Positions 42,980 through 54,199 of a DNA stretch of 64,000 nucleotides are shown in pieces. The notes under the pieces were generated by a model. That model saw only the letters and a list, made by a program, of their open reading frames with translations, did no database searches and was not told where the DNA came from. The position numbers were made by a program, and so were the translations under genes. Numbering within the stretch: the stretch's first letter is position 1; each line of letters opens with the position of its first letter. The stretch spans positions 7,259-71,258 of the forward strand of contig NZ_JAYFNG010000024.1 in NCBI RefSeq assembly GCF_034933565.1. The letters run 5' to 3'. The stretch is from Raineyella sp034933565 (lineage in GTDB: Bacteria; Actinomycetota; Actinomycetes; Propionibacteriales; Propionibacteriaceae).

Positions 42980-43447
42980 ATGCAGATCTCCGCCACCGCG
43001 CAGTTCCCCGCTGACCCCGCCCGCGTCTTCGCGATGCAGACGGATCGGGCCTTCCTCGAAGAGGTCTGCCGTACCGGCGGGGCGGTGGCGTTCGAGGTGG
43101 AGGCCGACGGCAACCGCACCCGGATGTCGCGCAGCATGCCCTCGCCGGATCTCGCGAGGAAGCTCGTCGGCGAGACGATCACCGTCGTCGAGACGTACGT
43201 CTGGGGCGAGCCCGCGGCCGACGGCACCCGGACTGCCGACCTGGTCGTCGACGTGCCGGGTACCCCCGGCCGGATGACCGGTGCCGCCGTCCTCTCCCCC
43301 ACCACCACCGGCAGCCAGATCGTCGTGTCCGGCGACCTCGTCGTCAAGCTGCCGCTGGTCGGCCGCAAGCTCGAGCAGGCGGCCGCCCCGGCGCTGACCG
43401 CCGGTGTCGAGGTGCAGGAGACGGTCGCCCGCAGCTACCTGGCCTGA
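42980..43447 (+). CDS. DUF2505 family protein
   Basis: A 155-residue protein of the actinobacterial DUF2505 family, which has an SRPBCC (START-like) fold in family knowledge. It begins MQISATAQFPADPARVFAMQTDRAFLEEVC, matching the family start, and ends with the GRKLEQAAAPALTAGVEVQE helix typical of the fold. An ATG three codons upstream (42971) is the alternative start. No ligand or role is known. It lies only 35 bases from the divergent PHP gene, so the two share a compact promoter region. Confidence 0.82.
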   Translation: MQISATAQFPADPARVFAMQTDRAFLEEVCRTGGAVAFEVEADGNRTRMSRSMPSPDLARKLVGETITVVETYVWGEPAADGTRTADLVVDVPGTPGRMTGAAVLSPTTTGSQIVVSGDLVVKLPLVGRKLEQAAAPALTAGVEVQETVARSYLA

Positions 43448-43456
43448 TCGGCCGGC

Positions 43457-43948
43457 TCAGCCCAGCAGGGCGTCGAGCTCCTCGGGGGCGTACCAGAGCA
43501 GGTCGTGCGCGGTCACCAGAGCTGCGGTCCGCTCGGCGAAGGCGTCCGGATCGGCCAGTGCGGCCCGCGCGGCCGCCACGGCCGGCAGGGCCTCGGCCTC
43601 GTCGATGAACAGGGCACTGACCTGGGACCAAGCGACGTCCGCGACGCTCACCCGGCCGCTCCCGTCCGGTCCCGCCGCGACGATCTGCTCGGGCCGGGCC
43701 CGGACCGCGATCACGAATCGTGGCCCTTCGGCAGCAGCCAGGCCGGCCAGACCGGCGTCGGTCAGCGCCCAGTAGTCGGCCTCCTCCTCGTCGTCGGGCA
43801 CCGCCGGGTCGAGGTCGCGGCGCCGGGCGTACGCGTCGTCGGCGCTGATCCCCTCGCCGCGGTCGAGCCGTCCGGAGCTGCGGAACTGCGCCGCTGTCCG
43901 GGGGTCGGACGGCAGGTAGACGGTCCGGGTGGTGCGTACGCTCGCCAT
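43457..43948 (-). CDS. DUF6912-like protein, unknown function
   Basis: A 163-residue acidic protein. It contains PDDEEEADYWALTDAGLAGLAAAEGPRFVIAVRA and a segment GRVSVADVAWSQVSALFIDEAEA, followed by an Ala-rich helix and LVTAHDLLWYAPEELDALL. These resemble a small actinobacterial family (DUF6912) found beside DUF2505, but I assign it mainly on these motifs. No signal peptide. TAGCCT (43955-43960) lies six bases before the ATG; the intervening GAGGAC could also serve as a weak ribosome-binding site. It converges on the DUF2505 gene with nine bases between. Confidence 0.62.
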   Translation of the reverse strand: MASVRTTRTVYLPSDPRTAAQFRSSGRLDRGEGISADDAYARRRDLDPAVPDDEEEADYWALTDAGLAGLAAAEGPRFVIAVRARPEQIVAAGPDGSGRVSVADVAWSQVSALFIDEAEALPAVAAARAALADPDAFAERTAALVTAHDLLWYAPEELDALLG

Positions 43949-43976
43949 GTCCTCAGGCTACTGCCCGCGCGGTGGG

Positions 43977-44057
43977 TGTTGTCCGGATGACCCGACGTGT
44001 TGTCCGGATGGGCCGGGGTGTTGTCCGGGTCGCGATCTGTCCACAGATGTGTTGTCC
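43977..44057 (+). repeat. Second TGTTGTCC array, 21-bp period
   Basis: TGTTGTCC begins at 43977, 43998 and 44019 (21 bp apart) and again at 44050. Between the last two is CTGTCCACA (44037-44045), one mismatch from a DnaA box. The array fills the divergent gap between the DUF6912-like and Rv3235-like genes. Its core and spacing match the array at 20045. Confidence 0.9.
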
Positions 44058-44588
44058 GCCCCTTCCGGGCCCGGAACGCAGACGGCACGGTGGACACGTG
44101 CTCACCCTACTGCTGCCCGAGACCCGACCGCCCCGCCTCGACCTGTCCGGCCCGCCGGAGCGCCCGTCGCGCCAGGCGGAACTGTTCGATGCCCTGCCCG
44201 CCCCGGTGCCGGGGCCCGCGCCGGGCACCCGGCAGGCCCGGATGCTGGCCGGTGCCGGCGAGGCCTGCACCGCCGCCCTGGTCGACGTTCTCGTCGGCCG
44301 GCGGGCGCCGCACCAGCTGGCCCGCTGGACCACCGAAGAAGTGCTCACCGATCTGGTCATGCTCGCCCGCGCGGTGCGCCGCCATCCGGTCCGCATGACG
44401 TCACCGTACGTCCAGGTCGTCGGCGAGCGGGCCGCGGAGATCGTCGTCCCGTGCCTTCCCCGGCACGGTGACTGGGCCCCGCTCCGGGTGCTGACAGCCC
44501 GGGTCGAGCCGTACGCCGAACGCTGGCACTGCTGCCACCTGGGGTGGATCCCCGGCCCGCCCCGGCGGACCGGTCAGGCGGTGGCGTC

Positions 44589-47426
<2,838 letters not shown>

Positions 47427-47460
47427 GGAATCAGTGCTTTCTCACGGGAACGGCTGGGGC

Positions 47461-47520
47461 GTCCGCCGGGTCGGCGGACCTTCCCCATCGTAGGGGGTCG
47501 ACGGGAATCCGCCGACCCCT
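47461..47520 (-). terminator. Two hairpins between the PNPOx-like gene and secA
   Basis: The first (47494-47500 with 47513-47519, seven bp) directly follows the PNPOx-like stop and may terminate that gene. The second (GTCCGCCG/CGGCGGAC, 47461-47479, eight bp, three-base loop) lies in the secA leader. No T-tracts. A regulatory role in secA expression cannot be told from a simple stem. Confidence 0.4.
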
Positions 47521-47522
47521 CG

Positions 47523-47921
47523 TCACCCGCGGGAGTGCCGGTACCGGCGTCCGGTCACGGCGGACGGCACGATCGCCATCACCTCGGGCTGGTCACCCTC
47601 GATCCATGGGTGGATCCCGCTGGCGGCGGCCTCGGCCTCATCGCCCTCCAGCGCGGTCGCGAAGCCGCGGACGACGACGCTCACGCTCTCCTGGTCGGTG
47701 ATCGCGTCGACCTCGTAGGCGACGGTGCCCTGCTCGTCGATGGCCAGCAGCTTCGACCCCTGGCCGGTCTCGAAGACGATCTGCTGGTCGCGGACGGCGT
47801 GGCTGATCGGAACGATGTTGACCTCTCCGTCGAGCACGTACGCCAGTCGACCGACGGACTGCTCGGTGAGGACCGCCCAGCAGGCCTCGGGGGTCAGTTC
47901 CTCCATGCGCTCGGGCTCCAT
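47523..47921 (-). CDS. Pyridoxamine 5'-phosphate oxidase-like flavin/F420-binding protein
   Basis: A 132-residue split-barrel protein of the PNPOx-like superfamily, common in actinobacteria. The N-terminal LTPEACWAVLTEQSVGRLAYVLDGEVNIVPISHAVRDQQIVFET segment and the later SVVVRGFATAL strand are characteristic, ending in IVPSAVTGRR. It likely binds FMN, F420 or haem, but the cofactor cannot be told by eye. ATG 47921 has GAAGGAG seven bases upstream. It precedes secA by 96 bases with hairpins between, so separate expression is likely. Confidence 0.85.
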   Translation of the reverse strand: MEPERMEELTPEACWAVLTEQSVGRLAYVLDGEVNIVPISHAVRDQQIVFETGQGSKLLAIDEQGTVAYEVDAITDQESVSVVVRGFATALEGDEAEAAASGIHPWIEGDQPEVMAIVPSAVTGRRYRHSRG

Positions 47922-48066
47922 CGGTACTCCTTCGTCTGGTGGGGCTTCAGGTCCGTCGGGTGTGGCGGCCGGGCCGGCCCGGGTGGCTCACGCCGTCGGG
48001 TCCGGCTCGTTCCCTGAGCGTACCCACCCGCGGTCGTCCCCGTCACCGCGGGAGGGGGTTCCGATC

Positions 48067-48157
48067 GGTGCCGGGATTTCGATCCGGTGCCGGACGGTGC
48101 CGGACGCTCGATCTGGTGCCGGACGCTCGATCGGTGCCAGACTTTCGGGTCAGTGCC
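48067..48157. repeat. GGTGCC(G/A)GAC repeats with about 19-bp period upstream of gnd
   Basis: GGTGCC begins at 48067, 48086, 48096, 48115 and 48133, with AGTGCC at 48152; spacings are 19, 10, 19, 18 and 19. It occupies much of the 289-base divergent gap between the PNPOx-like gene and gnd (47922-48210), in which I see no other clear signal. Confidence 0.8.
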
Positions 48158-48210
48158 AGACTGAGGGCGTGTCGGATCGCGACTGGTCGCAACGCAACGA
48201 AAGGCAGTAC

Positions 48211-49641
48211 ATGACTGAACGTGCAAGCATCGGCGTCGTCGGCATGGCGGTGATGGGGTCGAACCTGGCCCGGAACTTCGCCAACCACGGCCACCGGGTG
48301 GCGATCTTCAACCGTACCTACGAGAAGACCGAGAAGGTCATGGCCGAGCATCCGGAGGCCGGCTTCCTCGCCGCGCGGACCCCGGAAGAGCTCGTCGCCG
48401 GCCTCGAGAAGCCCCGCCGGATCATGATGATGGTCAAGGCCGGTGCCGCCACCGATGCGACCATCGACACCTTCGCCCCGCTGCTGGAGGACGGCGACAT
48501 CCTGATCGACGGCGGCAACGCGTTCTACAAGGACACCCAGCGTCGCGAGATCGCGCTCCGCGACAAGGGCGTCCACTTCGTCGGCGTCGGCGTTTCCGGC
48601 GGCGAGGAGGGGGCACTGCACGGTCCCTCGATCATGCCCGGCGGCTCCGCCCACTCCTACGAGTTCCTCGGCCCGCTACTGGAGGACATCTCGGCCAAGT
48701 TCCACGGTGAACCGTGCTGCACCTACATCGGCACCGACGGCGCCGGCCACTTCGTCAAGATGGTGCACAACGGCATCGAGTACTCCGACATGCAGGGCAT
48801 CGGCGAGGCCTTCAGCCTGCTGCGCGCGGCAGGCCTGACAGTGCCGGAGATCTCCGACATCTTCCGCGAATGGAACAAGGGCGAGCTCGACTCGTACCTG
48901 ATCGAGATCACCTCCCGGGTGCTCGACCAGGTCGACGCGAAGACCGGCAAGCCGCTGGTCGACGAGATCGTCGACGCGGCCGGCCAGAAGGGCACCGGCT
49001 CCTGGACCGCCCAGGTCTCCCTCGAGCTCGGCGTGGACGTGAACGCCATCGCCGAGTCCGTCTTCGCCCGCTCGATCTCGTCCTCCCCCGAGCTGCGCGC
49101 CGCCCTGCAACCACTGCTCCAGGGCCCGGACCGCACCATCGCCGTCGAGGACCGGGACGCCTTCGTCGAGGACGTCCGCCAAGCACTGTGGGCCTCCAAG
49201 GTGGTCGCCTACTCCCAGGGCCTGGACCTGATCCGGATCGGCGCCCAGGAGTACGGCTGGGACATCGACGTGGCCGCCGTCGCCAGGATCTGGCGGGCCG
49301 GCTGCATCATCCGCGCCAAGCTGCTCGACCGGATCTCCAACGAGTACGCGGCCGGCAACCTCACCAACCTGCTCGAGGCCCCCTCGCTGATCGCGGACAT
49401 GGCCGCCGCGCAGGACGGCTGGCGCCGTACGCTCGGGCGTGCGATCGCCTCCGGCGTGGCGACTCCGGTCTTCTCGGCCGCGCTCGCCTACTACGACAGC
49501 GCCCGGTCGCCGCGGCTGCCCGCCTTCCTGATCCAGGGGCAGCGGGACTTCTTCGGCGCCCACACCTACCGGCGTGTCGACGAGGAGGGTACCTTCCACA
49601 CCGAGTGGTCGGGCGACCGCTCGGAGACGAAGCTGAGCTGA
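48211..49641 (+). CDS. gnd: 6-phosphogluconate dehydrogenase (decarboxylating)
   Basis: Third enzyme of the oxidative pentose phosphate pathway, producing ribulose 5-phosphate, CO2 and NADPH. The 476-residue length is the long homodimeric form. N-terminal Rossmann motif GVVGMAVMGSNLARN (residues 8-22), NRTYEKT, DGGNAFYKDTQRR, the catalytic VGVGVSGGEEGALHGPSIMPGG (about 127-147), GHFVKMVHNGIEY (Lys about 184) and the C-terminal QRDFFGAHTYRR are all present. ATG 48211 has AAAGG about seven bases upstream; a GTG at 48169 would add 14 residues. It ends at a strong hairpin shared with hpf. Confidence 0.96.
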   Translation: MTERASIGVVGMAVMGSNLARNFANHGHRVAIFNRTYEKTEKVMAEHPEAGFLAARTPEELVAGLEKPRRIMMMVKAGAATDATIDTFAPLLEDGDILIDGGNAFYKDTQRREIALRDKGVHFVGVGVSGGEEGALHGPSIMPGGSAHSYEFLGPLLEDISAKFHGEPCCTYIGTDGAGHFVKMVHNGIEYSDMQGIGEAFSLLRAAGLTVPEISDIFREWNKGELDSYLIEITSRVLDQVDAKTGKPLVDEIVDAAGQKGTGSWTAQVSLELGVDVNAIAESVFARSISSSPELRAALQPLLQGPDRTIAVEDRDAFVEDVRQALWASKVVAYSQGLDLIRIGAQEYGWDIDVAAVARIWRAGCIIRAKLLDRISNEYAAGNLTNLLEAPSLIADMAAAQDGWRRTLGRAIASGVATPVFSAALAYYDSARSPRLPAFLIQGQRDFFGAHTYRRVDEEGTFHTEWSGDRSETKLS

Positions 49642-49687
49642 CCCGACCGTTCCCGGTCACCGCCCTGCGATGACCGGGAACAGTCCG

Positions 49688-49732
49688 GGACACCACGAGT
49701 CAGGACACCACGAGTCAGGACACCACGAGGGG
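49688..49732. repeat. 15-bp tandem repeat, three copies, feeding the terminator stem
   Basis: GGACACCACGAGTCA at 49688-49702 and 49703-49717, then a third copy ending in GGGG at 49718-49732. The third copy forms part of the left arm of the following hairpin. Confidence 0.9.
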
Positions 49733-49758
49733 CCGGTCCGATGGACCGGCCCCTCGTG
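49724..49758. terminator. Bidirectional terminator between gnd and hpf
   Basis: Perfect 16-bp stem (49724-49739 with 49743-49758) and a GAT loop, between convergent genes. Very stable, with no T-tract on either side. Confidence 0.8.
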
Positions 49759-49786
49759 TGTTGGCAGGGGTCATCGTCGGGCCGGG

Positions 49787-50425
49787 TCAGCCGACCTTCT
49801 CCTCGGTCACCTCACCGTCGAGCCGCAGCACGCCGTAGCTGTAGCCCTTGCGGCGGTACACCACGCTCGGCACGCCCGCGTCGGCGTCCTGGAAGAGGAA
49901 GAAGTCGTGCCCGACCAGCTCCATCTGATCCAGCGCCTGGGCCAGGGTCATCGGTGTCTTCGGGTGCGACTTCTCGCGCACGACGAGCGGTCCCTCCCCG
50001 GTCACCTCGATCCCGGCGACCGTACGGGTCTCCCCCTCCGAGGATTCCTCCGACGGCGCCAGCGCCAGCTCGGGCAGATCCGCGGCCGCCTCGTAGAGGG
50101 CGGTCGGACGACGCCGGCCGTGGTGCACCTTGCGTCGGTCGGACGCCCGCCGCAGCTGGGCCCGCAGCCGGTCCATCGCCAGCTCGAAAGAGGCGAACTT
50201 GTCCGGGTCCGCGGCCTCCGCGCGGACGACCGGGCCTTTCGAGAGCAGGGTGATCTCAGTGCGGTAGGTCTGGTTGGGCTGCTTCTCGGTCCCGTAGGAC
50301 GAGAGCTGCACGTCCACACGGATCACGCGATCCCTGAGGCGCTCGATCTTCCCGATCTTGTCCAGCACGTGCAGCCTGTAGTCCTCGGGCACCTTGGTGT
50401 GCCGGCCAGTGACGTTGACGTCCAT
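49787..50425 (-). CDS. hpf: Ribosome hibernation promoting factor, long form
   Basis: Binds the 30S decoding centre and dimerises 70S ribosomes into inactive 100S particles in stationary phase. The 212-residue protein has the long two-domain structure: N-terminal HPF/RaiA domain (DVNVTGRHTKVPEDYRLHVLDKIGKIERL..., ending AMDRLRAQLRR at about residue 92), an acidic linker (about 118-140) and the C-terminal dimerisation domain (VREKSHPKTPMTLAQALDQMELVGHDFFLF...). ATG 50425 has GGGAGG about six bases upstream. secA and comF nearby reproduce the mycobacterial order. Confidence 0.95.
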   Translation of the reverse strand: MDVNVTGRHTKVPEDYRLHVLDKIGKIERLRDRVIRVDVQLSSYGTEKQPNQTYRTEITLLSKGPVVRAEAADPDKFASFELAMDRLRAQLRRASDRRKVHHGRRRPTALYEAAADLPELALAPSEESSEGETRTVAGIEVTGEGPLVVREKSHPKTPMTLAQALDQMELVGHDFFLFQDADAGVPSVVYRRKGYSYGVLRLDGEVTEEKVG

Positions 50426-50729
50426 GGCAACCTCCCGTCTCAGAAACGGCCGACCGCCCGTCGGTCGACGGGCTCCTTATCGGCCCTGACATGCGAAGGG
50501 CACCGCGTTCCCCCTTGCCGTGGGACAGGACCTGTGTCGGTCGTGTCCCGCCGGATTCATTGGGGTACCGGTGCCATGCACCTACGGTACTCGTGCCCCT
50601 GTGCCGCCACCAGCCTGTTCGTCCTAAGTCACATCGAGGTCATCGACCCGTCGGATCCGGCTGGGCCGCGCCGCCCGCGGCGGGCGTGACACGGGACCGA
50701 CACATCCGGCCCACATTCCTCATCGGGCC

Positions 50730-50756
50730 GTAACACAGCGACCGAACCGTGGAAAC
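50730..50756 (+). promoter_or_regulatory. Possible GlnR-like half-sites upstream of amt
   Basis: GTAAC (50730-50734), six bases, ACCGA, six bases, GAAAC (50752-50756): the 11-bp spacing of actinobacterial GlnR boxes with two good half-sites and one poor one. It lies in the 354-base gap between hpf and amt (50426-50779), in which I see nothing else clear. Weak evidence. Confidence 0.35.
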
Positions 50757-50779
50757 AGACGGCCTGTTCACTGATCGCC

Positions 50780-52123
50780 ATGAACACTCCCATCGATGCC
50801 GGCGACACCGCCTGGGTACTGATCAGTGCCGCGCTGGTGCTGCTGATGACGACACCCGCGCTCGCCCTCTTCTACGGCGGCATGACCCGTACGAAGAACA
50901 CGCTGAACATGATGATGATGTCGTTCTCCGCCCTTGCCGGGGTCGGAGTGCTCTGGGTGCTCTTCGGGTACTCGGCAGCGTTCGGCAACTCCCTGGGCGG
51001 CCTCGGTCTGCTGGGCAATCCGCTCGAGGCCGCCGGGCTCAGGGGCCTGATGGACAAGAACGCCGTGGCCGGCACCGTCCCCGCCCTCGCCTTCGTCGCC
51101 TTCCAGGCCGCCTTCGCGGTCATCGCGGTCGCGCTGATCTCCGGCGCCGTCGCCGACCGGATGAAATTCAGTGCCTGGATCGTCTTCTCGCTGGTCTGGG
51201 CGAGCATCGTCTACTTCCCGGTGGCCCACTGGGTCTTCGCCTTCACCTCCGCCGACGGCACCGTGGTCGGCGGCTGGATCGCCAACCAGTTGAAGGCGAT
51301 CGACTTCGCCGGTGGCACCGCGATCCACATCAACGCCGGTGCTGCGGGGCTGGCTCTCGCCATCGTCCTCGGCAAGCGTCAGGGCTTCGGCAGGACCCCG
51401 ATCCGGCCCGGCAACCTGGTCTCGGTGATGCTCGGCTCCGCCCTGCTGTTCGTCGGCTGGTTCGGCTTCAACGCCGGGTCCGCGCTGGGCGCCAACTGGA
51501 TCGCCGCCACCGCGTTCGTCAACACTCTCGCCGCCACCGCCGCGGCGATCATCGGCTGGCTCGTCGTGGAGCGGATCCGCGACGGTCACGCCACCTCCCT
51601 GGGGGCCGCCTCCGGTGTGGTCGCCGGCCTGGTCGGCATCACCCCCGCCGCCCACTCCGTCTCGCCGGTGGGCGCCCTGCTCCTCGGTGTCGGGGTCGGC
51701 GCGCTGTGCGCGCTGGCCGTCCCGCTGAAGTTCCGCCTCGGCTACGACGACGCGCTCGACGTCGTCGGCGTGCACCTGGTCGGCGGCTTCGTCGGCACCG
51801 TCCTGATCGGTCTGCTGGCCGATCCCACCTCCCCGGCCGGCGTCGCCGGCCTGTTCTACGGCGGCGGCTTCGGTCAGCTGGGCCGCCAGTTCATCGGCGC
51901 CATGGCGGTCCTGGTCTTCTCCTTCGTCCTGTCCTTCTTGATCGCCATCGTGATCAAGAAGATGATGGGAATCCGGGTGGATGAGGAGACCGAGCGGGTC
52001 GGTATCGATATCGTGACCCACGCCGAGCAAGCGTACGACTTCACCGCCCCGGCCGGCGGCTCCCCCATGCACGTCGGTCACGGATCCGCCGCGGGCACCA
52101 CCGACAAGGAGCACCTCTCATGA
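50780..52123 (+). CDS. amt: Ammonium transporter Amt
   Basis: Trimeric channel for ammonium uptake, 447 residues, about 11 transmembrane helices. The paired pore histidines are present in TAIHINAGAAGL (about residue 182) and VGVHLVGGFVGT (about 330), and the entry signature FYGGMTRTKN is at residues 33-42. Cytoplasmic C-terminal tail VDEETERVGIDIVTHAEQAYDF is the segment that contacts GlnK in the family. ATG 50780 has no ribosome-binding site. It overlaps glnK by four bases, heading the amt-glnK-glnD operon typical of actinobacteria; nitrogen control is expected. Confidence 0.96.
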   Translation: MNTPIDAGDTAWVLISAALVLLMTTPALALFYGGMTRTKNTLNMMMMSFSALAGVGVLWVLFGYSAAFGNSLGGLGLLGNPLEAAGLRGLMDKNAVAGTVPALAFVAFQAAFAVIAVALISGAVADRMKFSAWIVFSLVWASIVYFPVAHWVFAFTSADGTVVGGWIANQLKAIDFAGGTAIHINAGAAGLALAIVLGKRQGFGRTPIRPGNLVSVMLGSALLFVGWFGFNAGSALGANWIAATAFVNTLAATAAAIIGWLVVERIRDGHATSLGAASGVVAGLVGITPAAHSVSPVGALLLGVGVGALCALAVPLKFRLGYDDALDVVGVHLVGGFVGTVLIGLLADPTSPAGVAGLFYGGGFGQLGRQFIGAMAVLVFSFVLSFLIAIVIKKMMGIRVDEETERVGIDIVTHAEQAYDFTAPAGGSPMHVGHGSAAGTTDKEHLS

Positions 52124-52458
52124 AGCTCGTCACCGCCATCATCAAGCCGCACCGTCTGGACCCGGTCAAGGATGCCCTGATCGCCCTGGGCGTGTCCGGG
52201 ATGACCATCTCCGAGGTCGCCGGATACGGCCGCCAGCGGGGCCACAGCGAGGTCTACCGCGGAGCGGAGTACACGGTGGACTTCGTCCCGAAGATCCGCC
52301 TGGAGATCGTCATCGAGGACGCCGACGCCGACCGGGTGGTGCAGACCATCGTCACCGAGGCCGACACCGGCAAGATCGGTGACGGCAAGATCTGGACCAT
52401 CCCGGTGGAGGACGTGGTCCGGGTCCGCACCGGTGAGCGGGGCCTGGACGCCCTGTGA
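52120..52458 (+). CDS. glnK: PII signal transduction protein GlnK
   Basis: Trimeric PII protein that senses ATP/ADP, 2-oxoglutarate and, through GlnD, glutamine, and blocks Amt. The 112-residue protein begins MKLVTAIIKPHRLDPVKDAL, has the T-loop GAEYTVDFVPK with the modifiable Tyr at residue 51, and the C-terminal TGKIGDGKIW signature. In Streptomyces and Corynebacterium this Tyr is adenylylated by GlnD. The start overlaps amt by four bases and glnD follows after seven bases. Confidence 0.97.
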   Translation: MKLVTAIIKPHRLDPVKDALIALGVSGMTISEVAGYGRQRGHSEVYRGAEYTVDFVPKIRLEIVIEDADADRVVQTIVTEADTGKIGDGKIWTIPVEDVVRVRTGERGLDAL

Positions 52459-52465
52459 CCTGACC

Positions 52466-54199
52466 ATGGTCGACACGTCCACCATCCGCTCCGAGCGGCT
52501 GTCCGTCGCCGGCGCCCCGCGACCTTCGGGCCGGGGCGCCGGTGCCCTGTCCAGGGCCCACATCACCGCCGTCACCGAACAGTGGCTCCGGGATCTGTGG
52601 GTGGAGGCGACGACCGGCCACCCAGAGCCCCTCGATCCCGGTCCCGGGATCGCGCTGGCCTGTTCGGGCAGCCTGGCCCGCCGGGAGTCGGGGCCGTTGA
52701 GCGACCTGGACCTCGAGCTTCTGCTGGACCACCGCTGCCGGCTGGGCCGCGACCGGGTCGCCGAGATCGCCGAACGCCTCTGGTACCCGATCTGGGACAG
52801 CCGGCTCGGCATGGACCACGCCGTCCGGACCATCGACCAGTCCCGGGCGGCCGCCCGCGCCGACCTCGCGACCGCGGCCTCCGCCCTGGACGTACGCTGC
52901 GTCGCCGGCGACGACCACGTGGTGAGCACGCTGCGCGGGATCCTCGCGGCCGACTGGCGCACCGACGCCCGCAAGCGGCTGCCCGAGCTGGAGGAGTCGA
53001 TCCGGGCCCGGCACGCCCGCAACGGCGACCTCGACCAGACGCTGGACCCCGATCTGAAGGAGGGCAACGGCGGCCTGCGGGACATGACGGTGCTGCGGGC
53101 GCTGGCCGCGTCGTGGCTCGCGGACTATGCGCACGAACGGGCCGAGCCGGCCCACCATCTCCTCCTTGACACCCGTGACGCCCTCCAGGTCGTCACCGGT
53201 CGCGCCCGCAACGAACTGGTGCTGCAGGAGCACGACGCAGTGGCGGCCCGGCTCGGCCTCGACACCGACGAGATGCTCCGCCGGGTCTCGGCCGGTGGTC
53301 ATACGGTCGCCCACGAGTTGCAGGCGACACTGCGCCGCGCGCTGCAGGCCCGCGCGCCCCGTCGGGGTATCCCCCGGCGCAGGCCCGCACTGCGGATGCT
53401 CGGCGACGGCTGCTACGTCCACGAGGGTGAGATCGTGCTGGGCAAGGGGGCCGACCAGGACGACCCGATGCTGCCGCTGGTGCTGGCCCGACACGCCGCC
53501 GCCGAGGACCTGCCGATCTCCGACATCACCGCCCGCAACCTGGCCGCCCGGACCCCCGACCTGCCGACGCCCTGGCCGACGCCCGCACTGGCCGCACTCG
53601 TCGCCCTGCTCGCCACGGGTGCGCCGTTGCTGGGGGTCTGGGACGCCCTGGACGACGCCGGCCTGATCAGCCGGTGGATCCCGGCCTGGGATGGGATCCA
53701 TTCCCGCCACCAGCGCAACAGCCTCCACCGGTGGACCGTCGACCGTCACACCCTCGAGTGCGTCATCCTCGCCGCGGGGATGACCGACCGCGTCCGGCGT
53801 CCCGACGTGCTGCTGCTGGCGGCGCTCTTCCACGACATCGGCAAAGTCGCCGGTGCCCGCGACCACAGCGCCGTCGGCGCCGGGATCGCCCGCGACGCCC
53901 TGCCCCGGCTCGGCGTCGATCCTGACACCCGGGAGACGGTCGTCAGCCTGGTCCGCAACCATCTGGCGCTGGCGGCTCTGGCCTCCCGGGAGGATCCCGA
54001 GGAACCTGCGGCGATCGAGCGCCTCTGCGCAGTGGTCGATCACGACCCGGAGCTGCTGGAGCAGCTCGCCACCCTGACCGAGGCCGATGCCCGGGCGACC
54101 GGCCCGGGCGTCTGGACCACCTGGCGGGCCGACCGCGCCCAGCAGTTCGTCACGGCGGCCCGCCGCCGGCTGGCCGAGCAGACCCCGGCGACTCGCTGA
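52466..54199 (+). CDS. glnD: GlnD nucleotidyltransferase/HD protein lacking ACT domains
   Basis: Modifies and demodifies GlnK. The 577-residue protein has the nucleotidyltransferase core ACSGSLARRESGPLSDLDLELLLD with its catalytic Asp pair (about residues 70-92), a helical linker with LKEGNGGLRDMTVLR, and the HD hydrolase motif LLAALFHDIGKVAGA (about 450-464). It ends about 115 residues after the HD motif, whereas bacterial GlnD proteins run to about 800 residues with two C-terminal ACT domains that sense glutamine. The tail AQQFVTAARRRLAEQTPATR is followed directly by the convergent comF, which it overlaps by 50 bases. Start ATG 52466 is in line with the glnK stop. Confidence 0.88.
   Translation: MVDTSTIRSERLSVAGAPRPSGRGAGALSRAHITAVTEQWLRDLWVEATTGHPEPLDPGPGIALACSGSLARRESGPLSDLDLELLLDHRCRLGRDRVAEIAERLWYPIWDSRLGMDHAVRTIDQSRAAARADLATAASALDVRCVAGDDHVVSTLRGILAADWRTDARKRLPELEESIRARHARNGDLDQTLDPDLKEGNGGLRDMTVLRALAASWLADYAHERAEPAHHLLLDTRDALQVVTGRARNELVLQEHDAVAARLGLDTDEMLRRVSAGGHTVAHELQATLRRALQARAPRRGIPRRRPALRMLGDGCYVHEGEIVLGKGADQDDPMLPLVLARHAAAEDLPISDITARNLAARTPDLPTPWPTPALAALVALLATGAPLLGVWDALDDAGLISRWIPAWDGIHSRHQRNSLHRWTVDRHTLECVILAAGMTDRVRRPDVLLLAALFHDIGKVAGARDHSAVGAGIARDALPRLGVDPDTRETVVSLVRNHLALAALASREDPEEPAAIERLCAVVDHDPELLEQLATLTEADARATGPGVWTTWRADRAQQFVTAARRRLAEQTPATR

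Noticed and set aside
43972..44097. N-terminal extension of the Rv3235-like protein across the TGTTGTCC array
   Set aside because: The extension would translate repeat DNA (RVVRM-type repeats); the family core begins at the GTG 44098.
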